From Moniliophthora roreri (Eukaryota; Basidiomycota; Agaricomycetes; Agaricales; Marasmiaceae), in NCBI GenBank assembly GCA_001466705.2, contig LATX02000211.1, positions 1,922,001-1,986,000 on the forward strand: DNA of 64,000 bases, read 5' to 3'. Both the position numbers and the translations under genes were made by a program. Under the pieces are notes generated by a model. It saw nothing but the letters and a program-made list of their open reading frames with translations. It was not told where the DNA came from and did not search any database. Below, in pieces: positions 23,580 to 35,286 of the stretch (positions are counted from its first letter, which is position 1; each line of letters begins with the position of its first letter).

Positions 23580-25543
23580 ATGAGCTCTGCAGGACTCGTT
23601 CGAAAGCAACTAGTTAGCAGTAGAATGCCGCCATTGAAACCCATCGATGACGGTATGTACTAATAGTAGCTTCACGCCTATTCAATCGTTAATGCTCGGT
23701 AGTTCTTAACGCATTACATTCACGAAAAGCAGAGAATACAAGTAGTACAGAGGACAATGTCACAGCGAACGCGATCACTGCATCTAATATTCCATCTGAT
23801 ATCATACTCATGATATTCCATTTGTGCATTCCAGCTCAGGTATGCGACGTACAGGATTTCGAGGATAACCCCAGCATTAGGCTGAAGCAATGGGTCAAAG
23901 TGACTCATGTCTGTAGGGATTGGCGTATGAAAGCGCTAGATAGCACCTCGCTGTGGTCGGCTCCGGATTTCTCCTTGCCAGCTTTAGCGCAAGAGATGAT
24001 GTCGCGTTCAAAGTCTGCACCACTTCACATCCACGTCGATTTCCGTCATCTCACAACCACATTCGCATCCAAGGTCTTCCTTTCCGCGCTGGAACACTCA
24101 GCAGGCATCGAGACCCTGTGTATAAGGACGGTGTCTGGGCAACATGAGATGGAGCTAGAGCGTGTAGTTTCGCTGCTGGACAAGCCTGTTCCACTCCTAC
24201 ACTCCCTTGACATCCATGTCAATGCTCCTCAACTCTCCTTGCTTTCCTCCCTTGTACAACAAAATCCAGATCCCAAGCATCACGTACTTCCTGATCCACT
24301 CCTTGGTAATAACGCTCCTCGCCTTCGAAAGCTTGCTCTTACTGGGCTTCAACCACCGTGGACCTCCCCTTTGCTGCGAAATCTTACCAGTCTCCAAATA
24401 ACGCAAAACAAACCACCATATTACACTTCTAGCGAGATCCTACATGTGCTAAAGGAAATGCCATTACTCGAAAACATCGGCTTATGGAGGTGCCTAGCTC
24501 TCAGCATGCCAGAGATTACGTGCGACGAACCGGTCACTCACCTCCCTCGATTACGCACCCTCGGAATCGCTTCCACAGTTGTCAATTGTAACAGCATTCT
24601 AAACCACATCACCTTCCCTAGCACCGTTGAATTGACAATTCAGCCCACGTACACTTCCGCTTGCGCTGAGAGCCAAAGCTTGCCTGTTTTTATGGCATGG
24701 CTTGCACGTCTTTTCCAAGCTCCATCATCCCCTGCGTCGTTTGGTTTTGGTCACAAGAGTATCAGATATCTTGTCCTTGCAAATCTACCTTCTTTGTCGC
24801 CCAATTTCCATTTACAGGCAGGTGTTGATCTGAGCCAAGAGGACATACACGAGATACTGTCGACGTATGGCACATCATATTACTTTCCCCAAACACCTCC
24901 GTTCTTCTCCCTAACCTTCGTATGGAGCACTTTCTCTCTGCTAGAAGATCGGAGCAATGCAGTCCAGCCTATAGCCCACGAAATCCTCAACATAATATCC
25001 CCTCCGGAGGTCCAGATCCTTAGCCTCGAGATCGCCACACATAAACTATTCGATCCGAATCTCATGTCAGATTGGCTTGCAAATTGCTCGCAAGTCCAGC
25101 ATGTACTCGCTAGCGCCGAAGGCGTAGAGCTAGTCTCCAAGGCCCTCGAACACGCAGCCAAGACCCGCTCCGACGAATTCATATTCCCCAATTTGGAGAG
25201 CATGCGCTTCGGCAGAATCGCGTCCGGTGATCACCCTTCGTTCGGTCTGCTCGCTAGATATCTCGACCACCGTTGCAAGAAAGGCTCAAAGCTGCAACAT
25301 ATGGTTATTCACAGGGACTGTCAGTGGCGGAATGCGACGGAGGATCTCAATGAGATGCGGCGATTTGTGGAGCGGCTTGAATGCGATGGAGTAACGGATG
25401 CTGCGCCTGGCAGTGGCCATGAATGTGCCGTGTGCAGTGGATGTACTGCAGTCGGTGGACTCCTCTCATACGTTGGAGTTGCAGGCTTGGACAGCAGCGA
25501 TGAAGAGGATAGTGACGATAACGAAGATGACGATCTGGACTAA
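23580..25543 (+). CDS. F-box protein, paralogue 1
   Basis: Probable substrate receptor of an SCF ubiquitin ligase. Exon 1 is 23580-23652, then an 80-base phase-1 intron, then one long exon 23733-25543. The F-box lies at residues ~45-100: IPSDIILMIFHLCIP ... VKVTHVCRDWRMKALDSTSLW. The rest is a leucine-rich, imperfect repeat region (RLRKLALTGLQPP, NLTSLQI, HLPRLRTLGIAST) that probably forms a solenoid for substrate binding. The tail has a Cys cluster (CAVCSGC) followed by an acidic run (SSDEEDSDDNEDDDLD) absent from the two paralogues. Same exon structure as the copies at 26101 and 31211. Confidence 0.85.
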
Positions 25544-26100
25544 AGTGGTATTTCGACAATGGTATACCGATGCTGTATTGGGTTTTTCTTGGAAGGTAGG
25601 TAAATCGTTTCATGCCACTTTCCTAAATTCACAGGTTTGTCGACGTGGTCTTCTCGAAGGAAAATAAAGATGACATAGAGTTGGGTGACGGACTGTAGTG
25701 GGAGGACTGTCGACAGATCGATCTCCCGCTGCCAGCATAGAGCAATGAATTGTGGGCAGGGTTAGAGGCAATTGCAGTTTGTACAGTAGGAAATAGGTTT
25801 TCTCAGCAAAAAAGTTTCAATGATAGGCCCCGGATTAATCAGTCTCTCCCTTCGCTGACCCACGTTTGCAATACGTATCCTTCGTCCTTCCCTTTATGAT
25901 CCACACTGATCCCCGACGATTCTATCACATACAGCGGTCCTCGATTATCGTATAAGAGCAATCTTCCAACCTCAATTACTGTGGATGCCATTCTCCGTGA
26001 CCGCCAACGCAAGGTACGAATATGACAGCTCCAAAACCAAAGTCTCAGCTACTGATGAACGTCCTCTTTACAAAAGTCACTTTGCAATAATTACTGAACG
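25544..26100. other. Intergenic between tandem F-box genes
   Basis: No coding frame supported. This should hold the terminator of the first F-box gene and the promoter of the second. I see no repeat shared with the gene bodies beyond general composition. Confidence 0.4.
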
Positions 26101-27736
26101 ATGGCAATGATCAACGGCAACGGAAGTACGTAGCGAATCTCGCTGTCTTCACCTTTGAGGCTAACAAAATACAGATAATGGGCGGACGAGTATCGTTCAA
26201 GAAAGTATTCCATTCGATATCTTAATTGCGATATTTCGTCTCTGTCTTCCGCAGCGGACTCAAGTTTGCACGAAGGGATATCTCGAGGAAACTCCGGAAT
26301 CCAAGGTGAAGATGTGGCTGGTAGTGACTCAAGTGTGCAGGGATTGGCGTATGAAGGCGTTGGATTGCCCTCTTTTATGGTCAACTCCTGACTTTTTCGT
26401 GCCTGCGCTTGCCCAAGGGATGATAGCGCGTTCGACATCAGTTCCCCTCCATATCCACTTCCATCTAGACTGGCTTCACAGCTCTACCGCAGCCGCAGTC
26501 TTTGCAGATGCATTGAACCATGCCGCCGGCATTGAAGCCCTGCATGTTCAAACGGAATATACGATCACTCCAGGGTTGAACAGTGTCCTTTTGATGCTGG
26601 CAAACCCAGCTCCATGTCTCCGCTCATTGGAGGTCCGTTTGGCTTCAGGCAGCGGGTCATTCTTTCTCCCGCGACCACTTCTTGCAAATTCAGCGTCTCA
26701 GCTCAGGAGCATCACCTTTTCCAACTGTATCGTGCCATGGAGCTCTGTCCTGCTGCAAAACCTTACCACTTTGGTGATAATCCGTGGCTTCCAGCCTGGC
26801 TTGACACTCGGAACAGTACTCAAAGCATTGAGCACGATGCCGACCCTTGAAGACCTCATGCTGTGGAACTGTTTACCAGCCATGCCAGAAACCTTGTTGA
26901 ATTCCATCCTCATTCATTTTCCTCAGATGCGTCGCATCAGGATCTGCTGCCGCCTCCTGACATGTGCTGCCCTTCTGAAACGTATATCATTCCCAGACTC
27001 AACCAAGCTTATAGTTCATGGCATTTGTACCAATGCCTGTATGGAAGCTCAGGCCCCTGTGGCCTTCAATTCCTGGTTCTCTTCTCTATTCCAAGGGGCA
27101 TTCCGTCAAAAGAGAATTGGATATCTCGCTATTGGCGATGCCTATAAAGGCATGCCTAATCTCCAACTTCAAGCTTGGTCAGATGTAGATGAGCACGCCA
27201 CTCAGGACATCTTGTCGGCTCTCAAGGCTCATCCTTATCAAAGATGCAGATGCAAACTTTTGACGCCTACGCCTTTCCTTTCCATGAACCTTGACTGGGA
27301 GTTGACTGGGGTTGATATGAACTCTATCGACATGAGCCCTGTTGCCTTCGACATTATTAGAGCTTTGCCTCTTCAAGAGCTGGAAACGCTTCAGCTTGAA
27401 ACCCTCCATTTTCCTCTCTTCACATCCCAGATCATCACGGTGTCCTTTAACAAGTGCAAGCGATTGCAGACCATCGCCATAGAGGGCCAGGCCGGTGCGA
27501 ACAGCTTTATCGACTCCCTTCACGAGAATGCTCAAGACGACTTCTCTGCGTTACAAAGGCTTCACTTCCACCGTGTCTCCGATTTCCATCTTCCTCCACT
27601 GCTCCGATATCTGGAGCAGCGCTTCGAAAGAATTGGAAGGCTTCAAAATGTTGTTTTCAAGGATTGCAACTTGGCGGATGCGAACAGCAACGTCGATCAA
27701 ATCCGCCAATATGTAGAGGATTTCGAGTGGGCTTGA
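26101..27736 (+). CDS. F-box protein, paralogue 2
   Basis: Exon 1 is 26101-26125 (MAMINGNG), phase-1 intron, exon 2 26175-27736. F-box: IPFDILIAIFRLCLP, then VVTQVCRDWRMKALDCPLLW, closely matching paralogue 1. The leucine-rich C-terminal part follows (QLRSITFSNC, LTTLVII, LPLQELETLQLETLHF). It ends QYVEDFEWA without the Cys/acidic tail of paralogue 1. The tandem arrangement and shared intron position show local duplication. Substrate unknown; such F-box families are large and fast-evolving in mushrooms. Confidence 0.85.
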
Positions 27737-27922
27737 GGATTAAGGTTCTTGGGAATAATCCACGAAATGTATTGTAACTGTATACAAGAATTACCAATAG
27801 ATAATACGTCCTTTCCCCAAGCAATACATACACTTGTATATAATAGATACGTTTCTACGGCAGCGACTCTATTCGTGAGGCCTCAAAGTCCACCGGTGGC
27901 AGAAATGCATAATATGATCAAA

Positions 27923-29342
27923 TTATTCGCCCTTCTCCTTCCGCTTCTGCTTCCCGTTTGGCTTCTTTGTACCCATCGAATAACCAACGGTTCCCAGCAT
28001 CACCAATGCGGCACCTGTCCACATCATCACCATATCAACATTCTCCGGCCCACCACCGACTTTCCCGAACCCAAAGACCACACTCAGGACCAAGCTGACC
28101 GCCTTCCGTATGACCAATATGAGCGTCACAGTGAGTGCACTAACTCGCGTGGTCAGTCGATGAACGCCTGCTGCACAGAGTAGTTGAGTCATCGTATTGA
28201 GAAGGAGGGGAAGGTAAGCCGATGGTAATTTGATTTGGAGATACATCGACTTCATGTCAGTTTGGAGAGTAGCGAAAGAGGTTAAGGACGAGGCGTTCCG
28301 TCCGATGAGGGAGAATGGCAGCGAGAACGGCGGTGGTATGTGAAGTGAAGAATCGAGAGATGAGGCAAGGGTTTCGGGTAGTGGAATGGTATATGTGGAT
28401 GTAGGACCGATTTGTAAGGCGTGCAGTTTGGTCATGAGATCCTTCCTGACCGTAATGAACATGGGTAGTGCGAGGAAGTGAAGGTAGAAGAGCGATTCCT
28501 GCCATGTCGGTGGAGGTACAGCCGATTTGGAGTCCGATTTCCCTTTCTTGGACGGAGACGGACGACCATATTTTGAATATGTCCAGTCTTGGGCTAGACC
28601 AAGGAATCCGGAGAACACGAGTGCGAGTGTCAGGATAGCAATTCCCGTCAAATATGTGTACATCGTATTGGATGATGTACCCGACGAAGATGAGGGTTTC
28701 GAAGCAGAAAGCGTGGTGAGCACGACGCCGATGGAAACCACAAGAACGGAGAGAACTTGTGTGATATTATACCTTTAGAGTCATTAGCAAGATTACCACA
28801 GACGAGTACGAGTACTCACTTTTTCTTCGCCACTATCCATCCAAGCAACATGGTAATGACAAGTCCACCACTTCTGAAGATTATATGAACCGACATGGGT
28901 ATTTTAAATCCAAATGCGATGTTATTCAACAAGGAAACCAAATAGAACAACGCGACCTGAACAAAGTAAGCAATCAATGGTATCCTTCGTGGCTTGAATC
29001 TGGGACCGTATCGCGTCCAAGTAACATGTTTCGGTAGTCCATGCAGAGAAATGATGATAAACTGAAAGAATGTTATCAATGAGCCTGCGTCTGGGTATTG
29101 TGAAGTCAATTGTTCGAGAGTGATTGCGTTACTAGACGGAAATCAGTCAGGATTTTGAGAACGAGTATTTCGTCACGGTACCTGCAGCATCCTCCGAATA
29201 CAAGAGATAGAGTCGCAAACCAGTCCTGGAGGAGTGAGAACAAGGCCATAAGTAGGCCGCAAGGCGCAAGTGCTTGCAAACTCCGGACGACGGAGAAGGG
29301 TTTGCGGCGGTTTCGCATCACATGCCTGGACGCGAGGCCCAT
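27923..29342 (-). CDS. UAA-family nucleotide-sugar transporter (UDP-GlcNAc, Yea4/SLC35B4-like)
   Basis: Multi-pass ER/Golgi transporter importing a nucleotide sugar, probably UDP-N-acetylglucosamine, for glycan or chitin-related synthesis. Three exons: 29342-29182, 29131-28820 and 28772-27923. Exon 1 holds the first membrane span (LSLVFGGCC), joined to SNAITLEQL. Exon 2 has GSLITFFQFIIIS, PRRIPLIAYFVQVALFYLV and IPMSVHIIFRSGGLV, the last typical of the UAA family. Exon 3 has YNITQVLSVLVVSIGV, FLGLAQDWTY and LTVTLILVIRKAVSLVLSVV. A basic tail ends GKQKRKEKGE, fitting ER retention by lysines. It lies between F-box paralogues 2 and 3. Confidence 0.88.
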
Positions 29343-29559
29343 CTTGACCACCGCAACTTTCACCACACACAACTTTTCACGACGCTCCCTTGAGTCATTT
29401 CCCCTCGACCGCTTTTTGACATCAAATCCATGTAGCGGTAACCTCAGGATCTTGCGAGTACAGTCAGATATAAAGTCGATACATGCTCTATAACAAATAC
29501 AGTGCAGATAATTGCTACAAAACGATCTATGGAACTTGGCTATTATTCTATTCATACGC

Positions 29560-31211
29560 CTAGATTACCTGTACATCCTGGACGAATGGACGAATCTGAT
29601 CGACATAGTAACCAAGATCCCTCATCCCACAGTCCTTGAATACAATTTGCTTCAGCTTCATATCTCCTTTGCTGCGAAGTTTCAAACACTTTAGCAGCCG
29701 ATGAGAATCATAACGTAAAACCAAGGATAAGTAGAGGTTCTGCAACGAAGGGAATCCGGAAGCCTTGACAGTTGCACGAAGTGGTTTTGTAAATTCGTCA
29801 ACGACATTGCCTTGGATTAGAATGTTTCGCAACCGCGGGCACTTGCTGAAACAGTCGGTGAAAGCACTTGGGGTCAAGATATCGCACCAATGGCGCTGAA
29901 CCCGAAGGGTTTCGAGCTCCTGAAGAGGCAGGGTTTGGATAATGTTGGAAAGTGCAGAGCCAATCTGGGACGTGGGAGTAACGCGACTACTCCAACATAC
30001 GTTAATGCGAAGGAAGGGTAGTTGCGGTTTGTACGGAGAACAGGTCCCGAAGGTCGGAAGAATTCCGTGGGTTGCATCTTCGTCTGTTTCAAACCCGGCT
30101 TCGAGTACAGCGTTGGGAGATTCATCGCCCACAACGAGATATTTAATCCTCTTTCGGCCAAATGAGCCTTGGAATAGGGATTTGACCCACGAAATGAGGA
30201 CAGCTATACCCTGAGCTTGGTCCCTGTCGGTGTAATAGCAGCCGACACTAATCTCAGTCGAGTCTGGAAACGATAAATGTCCAAGGAGGCCGACACAGGC
30301 GAGGATGGTGGATGAGACTCGAACGAGACGCAAGCGCGGTAAACGAATGGTGACATTGGAGGCTTCCGGTTCGAATGGTAGGCAGTCCTGCAGCGCAAGC
30401 TGTTCCAGTCTCTGCATCCCCCTCAATATTTCCAGGAGCTCTGTGATCGTCGCGAACCGCGGTATGCCATCTATGCCAGCAATCTCCAAAGTGGTGAGGG
30501 TCCGTAGGAAGGAAAAATTCCATGAACCTTGACAACAGGAAAGTGACATCTTTCTGAGGCGAGGCGCTGAACCACCAAGGAGTGGCTGCGGAAGAGAGAA
30601 GGGAAAATCCATATGAATTCCCAAAGAGTAGAGTAGTGGTGCAGGTTTTGCCAGCAGCGAGAAGACGCTCGTCATCTCCCGACATGAATATTTCGTTCGA
30701 ATATGCAGTGCTGCGATACCGGCAGGGTGATTCAACGCAGTAAGAAAGACTGACGAAGCGAATGTGGTCCCGAGGTTGTCAAGATTGACATGAATATGAA
30801 GGGGAACAGACGCGGCTCGTGATATCATCTCTTGCGCTAAGAGTGGCAAGGAAAAGTCGGGAGAGGACCACAGCAGCGGATATTCCAGCGCTTTCGTACG
30901 CCAGTCCCTGCAAACATGTGTCACTGCGATCCACTGTTGCAACCTAGAGCTCGGAGTGTCTTCAAGACCATTCCTTCTTCCCGCCCTGCCATTCATTATG
31001 AGCTATGGTTGGAAGGCAAAGGAGGAATATCATGGTCATGATTTCAGGGGGGACCGCGATCGAGTTTTGGATATTATCAAGTTTCTTTGATGTCTGTTCG
31101 ACTGCGCCTCGTAGCGGTCTCGCGGATACAGCTGCAAATGGATCAACGACTGCAAAATAGTTCACAGCCGACAAGAAACATACCATTTCCGGTCTCTTTG
31201 AATGATATCAT
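29560..31211 (-). pseudogene. F-box protein, paralogue 3, with frameshift in the F-box
   Basis: Exon 1 is 31211-31184 (MISFKETGN); a phase-1 intron as in paralogues 1 and 2 leads into sequence encoding VPPEIMTMIFLLCLP. That frame then runs into TGA near 30962. The remainder of the protein (LQQWIAVTHVCRDWRTKALE onward to 29560) lies one base out of register. No GT-AG pair lies between the halves (about 31005-30965), so splicing cannot repair it. Either this is a recent pseudogene, or translation begins at the internal ATG at 30996 and gives a protein lacking the first F-box helix, or one base is wrong in the assembly. The 478 codons downstream of the break are intact, so the lesion is young. 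Confidence 0.7.
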
Positions 31212-33213
31212 CCGCCTCGCCCTTCTCCGCGAGCCCGTCGATACACGGAGGTCAGTCAGTGAACTTTCGGGAAACTGGATTCCCACTTGATTCCAAGGGC
31301 GATTTGGCCAAGGCGTATGATAAAGGCCCTTGGGCGAATCCAAAAGCAAAGAAAAGGCCGGAATTTGTGTTTGGGTTCTGGTGAGACTCGTCACGGTCAC
31401 GCGTTTACCAGCCTTCCAATCAAATCCATCGAAGCGACCAACATCTTCACGGCCAAAACCGAACACCCTCTGAGTCTCAGCTCTTTGAAAATCTTCCCGG
31501 GGTAACCTCAAGAACCAAACCAGCCCGTCTCCATATTCACAGAATTCCAATCTTGCTCATCGTCATATAGAGACTACTCTCCTGGAATACTTGACTATTT
31601 GGTATGCCCACATATCACAGCGAAGAGGGAACTCAATGGTTTTTATCTCATTAGGGTCCCCGGAATGCCCGACTTATTGTTGTATCCCAGCTTGCTCGTT
31701 CTCAGTTTCGAAAGCTGCCAAGTTTGCCACTAACAACGGAGCTTTGATTTCAGGCTCCGGGATGCCATGCATGTCATGTTCTAGCCCATACACAGCGGCA
31801 GATCGACTTTCTATTGTTTGCCGCACATTGAATAAGATCAATCACTCTTCATATGGGACAGTAATATTCTCGACATTGTGTGGCCCGATAAGGGCTCTTC
31901 ATACTCGACTTTTGGACTATCGACTTTCACTTTCAAGGACCTTTGCACGACGTGAGTCCCTCCATTGTGTTTCATTTCATGTAGTGTTGAGGCTGTCTTT
32001 CCAAGCTGATTCGAATTCTTGACAGGGATGCATGCGATGCAATGATCATCGAGCCGGGAACTACAAAAAAAAAATGTAACCTTCGTGCTGTCGGTTTGGG
32101 AGCGGGATTGCTGTCCACACTTTTTTGAAGAACCGTGGTCTAGATTTTAGGTGCTTGACCATACCTTTCGCCGTAAGCGCTGACGTGAAACAGAAACTTC
32201 AATGACTTCCACTGAATGAGCGGGGCTTAGCGTTCATTTACCAGCTTCAAGTAATCGAGGTCGCTATAGTTGCTATGCTGACCTATGTTGATCCGTTATG
32301 TGTTCCTTACTGATTTGGCCTCCAAAGTACTGGGTCTCAGCAAACAAGGTTACAAATAGCATCTTGATGCAAACGAAACGTGATACAGGATGCAGCCTTT
32401 GCGCTGTGCAGCGCACCCCAAATCAAGCATACGACGACATTTTGATCATGATGAAGGCGCAATTGCGACCAATCATCAGCTGCCTGGAGATACGCCCCAA
32501 TGTCGACACGTTTCTTTGCGGGTCCTGGGTATCACATCAAAATCAGGGATAACGGTGGTCGAGCCAGGGTCGTGAGTGCTATGTGCTACCTTGTACCTGA
32601 TTGGAGCTTACGGTACTACAGTGGTCTCAAGGTTGTGCCCGACATCGACGAATGAAAAACTAACGCCATCACTCGCTTGCAATAGAGACATGAGAAACCC
32701 AAGAACTGGGACTGGAAAAGCTGAGATGAAGGGGGGATTCCGGCGTATCTGTATTTCGTTAGTTAGATGGTTCCTTGAGTACTATTTCTTGAAGAATGTG
32801 GTATGAGAGCTTCCGTTTAGCAAAGGAAAACAAGTCGATGATGTGGAAAACATTGCAGATGCAGCACAGCGTAACTATGGTGATTCAAGTAACTTGGACG
32901 GATGACCGAACGAGCCGAACTGAATCAGACGAACCAAAAGATCGGTTCTGCCCATGCCAGCAGATATACATAAGCCTGATGTCTTTGGTTGCCCCATCAC
33001 CCTTTCCCCCACCGTTTCCCTCTATTTCCCCTTTTCTGCCCTAGTAAGTCGTATATTCCCTTCTCCCGCTGCTCATTAATCTGACCATGCTCTATAGTCC
33101 TTCGTTCTGGGCTGCCCGGCTGCACCCCCTGGTTTTTTGATTAAAGAGCACTTCACATTCCTTTAAGCAGGCTTTCATTCTCGGAATTTTTTCGATCGAC
33201 AACGAAAAAAAAA
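31212..33213. other. Two-kilobase intergenic region
   Basis: No supported gene. Open frames at 31591-32022 and 31550-31143 carry no recognisable motif. Immediately before the ferritin-like gene (about 32990-33050) is a strong pyrimidine tract (CCCTTTCCCCCACCG and similar) typical of fungal core promoters, followed by a possible leader intron (GTAAGTCG at 33044). Confidence 0.4.
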
Positions 33214-34582
33214 ATGCGGTACACTACCTCTCTATTTGCTTTGGCTGCGCCACTTGCAGTTTTAGCCGCACCCGTTAGACGACAAGACGCCAACTTAGAT
33301 GTCACTGTTCTCAGTGCGTACCATACATTCACCTTTATAGATAACAGACAATTAACAGCGGTTGTTATACTACAGAGTTCGCTGATGTGTTGGAACAATT
33401 CGAGTCCCAGTTCTACGCAGCTGCCCTCGCAAAGTTCCAGGAATCAGATTTTACGGCCGCTGGATTCGTTTCTAGCCAAGTTCCAGTACAGCAATTCACC
33501 ATCATTCAAAGCGATGAGGCAACACACTCTACCGTTCTCCAGGGTGCTCTTACGTCCCTTGGACAGGAGCCCGTCACATCGTGCAAGTTCAACTTTGACG
33601 CTGCCCTCTCCGATGTCGCAACCATGGCTGCTACCGCCCGTGTCGTTGAGAACTTGGGTGTCGCTGCCTACCTCGGTGCCGCTCCCCTTGTCACCGACCC
33701 AATCGTTCTCGAGGCAGCCGGCTCTATTTTGACCGTCGAGGCTCGCCACCAGACTGTCCTCAACGTTTTGTCTGGACAAGGTACTGCCATCCCCAATGCC
33801 TTTGACATTGCCTTCTCTCCAAGTGAAGTCCTCGCTGTGGCTGCTCCATTCTTCGATGGCCCCTGTGATCTTGGTATTCCTCGTATGTTTTTTCTTTGTT
33901 TATTGTTCTTTCCTTTTACTAAATCTCGTTCTGCAATGATAGCCTTCCCCACTCTCGCTGTTACCAATACCGGTGCTGTGACCCCAGGAACTAAGCTCGA
34001 GTTCAAATCTGACGCCATCAACGGTACCGTCCCAGAGGACGTGAGTCTCTTCTGACTTGTTTGATGATTCATAATTAAACTGATGTGTACAATCAGAGCC
34101 TCTTCTGTCAAATGCTCGCCGGTGGACAACCCTTCTCCCTTACTCTTCCTTTCAACGAATGTGTCGTCCCCGACGGTCTTGACGGACCTGTTGCTATCTG
34201 GATCACCGCTGACAACCAGCCTCTTGCTGCCAACACTATCAACCGAGGCACCAACCAGGGCAAACTCCTCACTGGTCCTACCATGGCCTTCATCGACACT
34301 CAACCCCAGTTGCTCGGCCAGATGCTCCGTGCCTCCGGAAGTGACACCGGTGCTTCATCCGAGACCACACAGACGATCAGCCCTGACCAAGCTTCCTCCG
34401 TCATTGCTGGTGCAACTTCGACGATCGCATCAGACGGCACAGAGGCTACTTCCACTGCTACTCCTCCCCCCGCGAACAACGTCAACAACGGTGGCAAGCC
34501 AGTCTTGACCACCGGTCCTTCTGTTGACGGCAAGATCACCGTTCTCGGATGGGAGAATCTCCCCGCTGCAGCCAGCTCATAA
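33214..34582 (+). CDS. Secreted ferritin-like (Rds1-type) protein
   Basis: Fungal extracellular or wall-associated protein with a four-helix ferritin-like domain; relatives are named for stress response gene rds1, and the biochemical role is unsettled. Exons: 33214-33313, 33376-33882, 33943-34040 and 34097-34582. A signal peptide is clear (MRYTTSLFALAAPLAVLAAP). The ferritin-like core follows with FADVLEQFESQFYAAAL, FTIIQSDEATHSTVLQGAL, ARVVENLGVAAYLGAAPLV and ILTVEARHQTVLNVL; conserved E/H residues could bind metal. The C-terminal third is a beta-type region, then a Ser/Thr/Ala linker. No hydrophobic tail, so a GPI anchor is unlikely. Confidence 0.88.
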
Positions 34583-35286
34583 GCTGTTTTCAGGGAAGGT
34601 TAGACGCAGTAATTTATGACTGGATGGCTATACATATGGACTCTCGAGTTGATACCACCTCTTTTGTGCGTCGTGCTAATGGACCATTTTTTAGTAGAGA
34701 GCCTGTTTATTTTTTTTTTCCCTGTTGATTGATATCATTCCTGCTTGCGTGCGTTACATCTATCTTCATTTCAACCCTGTTGTAGCATTTTTTTTTTCTT
34801 TTGCCACCAACGGTGCAACATAATAGGAAGGGCAGAGCATGTTCAATATATCGGGCCTCTGAGGGGAACCTTGGTCGACAAGTTGTCATTTCGGTGGTGT
34901 TGGTTACCATATGTAGATTGAGCGCTTTGAGTAACCGCGTTTCACAACTTGGCGACACCGGTTACACTGTGACCATTCTGTCTTTTTTACAGATCGTGTC
35001 ATGTCGACTTGGCGTCGACCTGATCACGGCTAACCCACTGTTGTACCTTGCTATGCACGTCGTATCTCAGGGGAGACTCGTCCTTGACATGGTTAGAGAT
35101 GATGATCGATCGTTGAAGATCATTTGGTTCTTCAAATAAAAGGTCTGTACAAGGCCTGCAAGTGCTTTCAAGGATACCTCTACTACCACCCTATTGCCTG
35201 TCCTCCCATCTTTATACCTTAATCTTTTAATTGTTACGCCTTTCATCCACACACACTCTCAAAGCCTCTCTTTTTTTTATCTAACG
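34583..35286. other. Intergenic, nothing recognised
   Basis: Contains several T runs (34709-34718, 34788-34798, 35270-35277) and pyrimidine-rich DNA before the next start. These fit a 3' end and a promoter. No coding frame supported. Confidence 0.35.

Noticed and set aside
30996..31000. Normal start of F-box paralogue 3 at the internal ATG
   Set aside because: Would drop the first F-box helix that is clearly present upstream in another frame; kept only as an alternative.
31143..31550. 135-codon minus-strand frame before F-box paralogue 3
   Set aside because: It reads through the predicted first intron and has no homology to the other F-box copies upstream of their starts.
31591..32022. 143-codon plus-strand frame with several Cys residues
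   Set aside because: No signal peptide, no regular Cys spacing and no promoter context; treated as noncoding.
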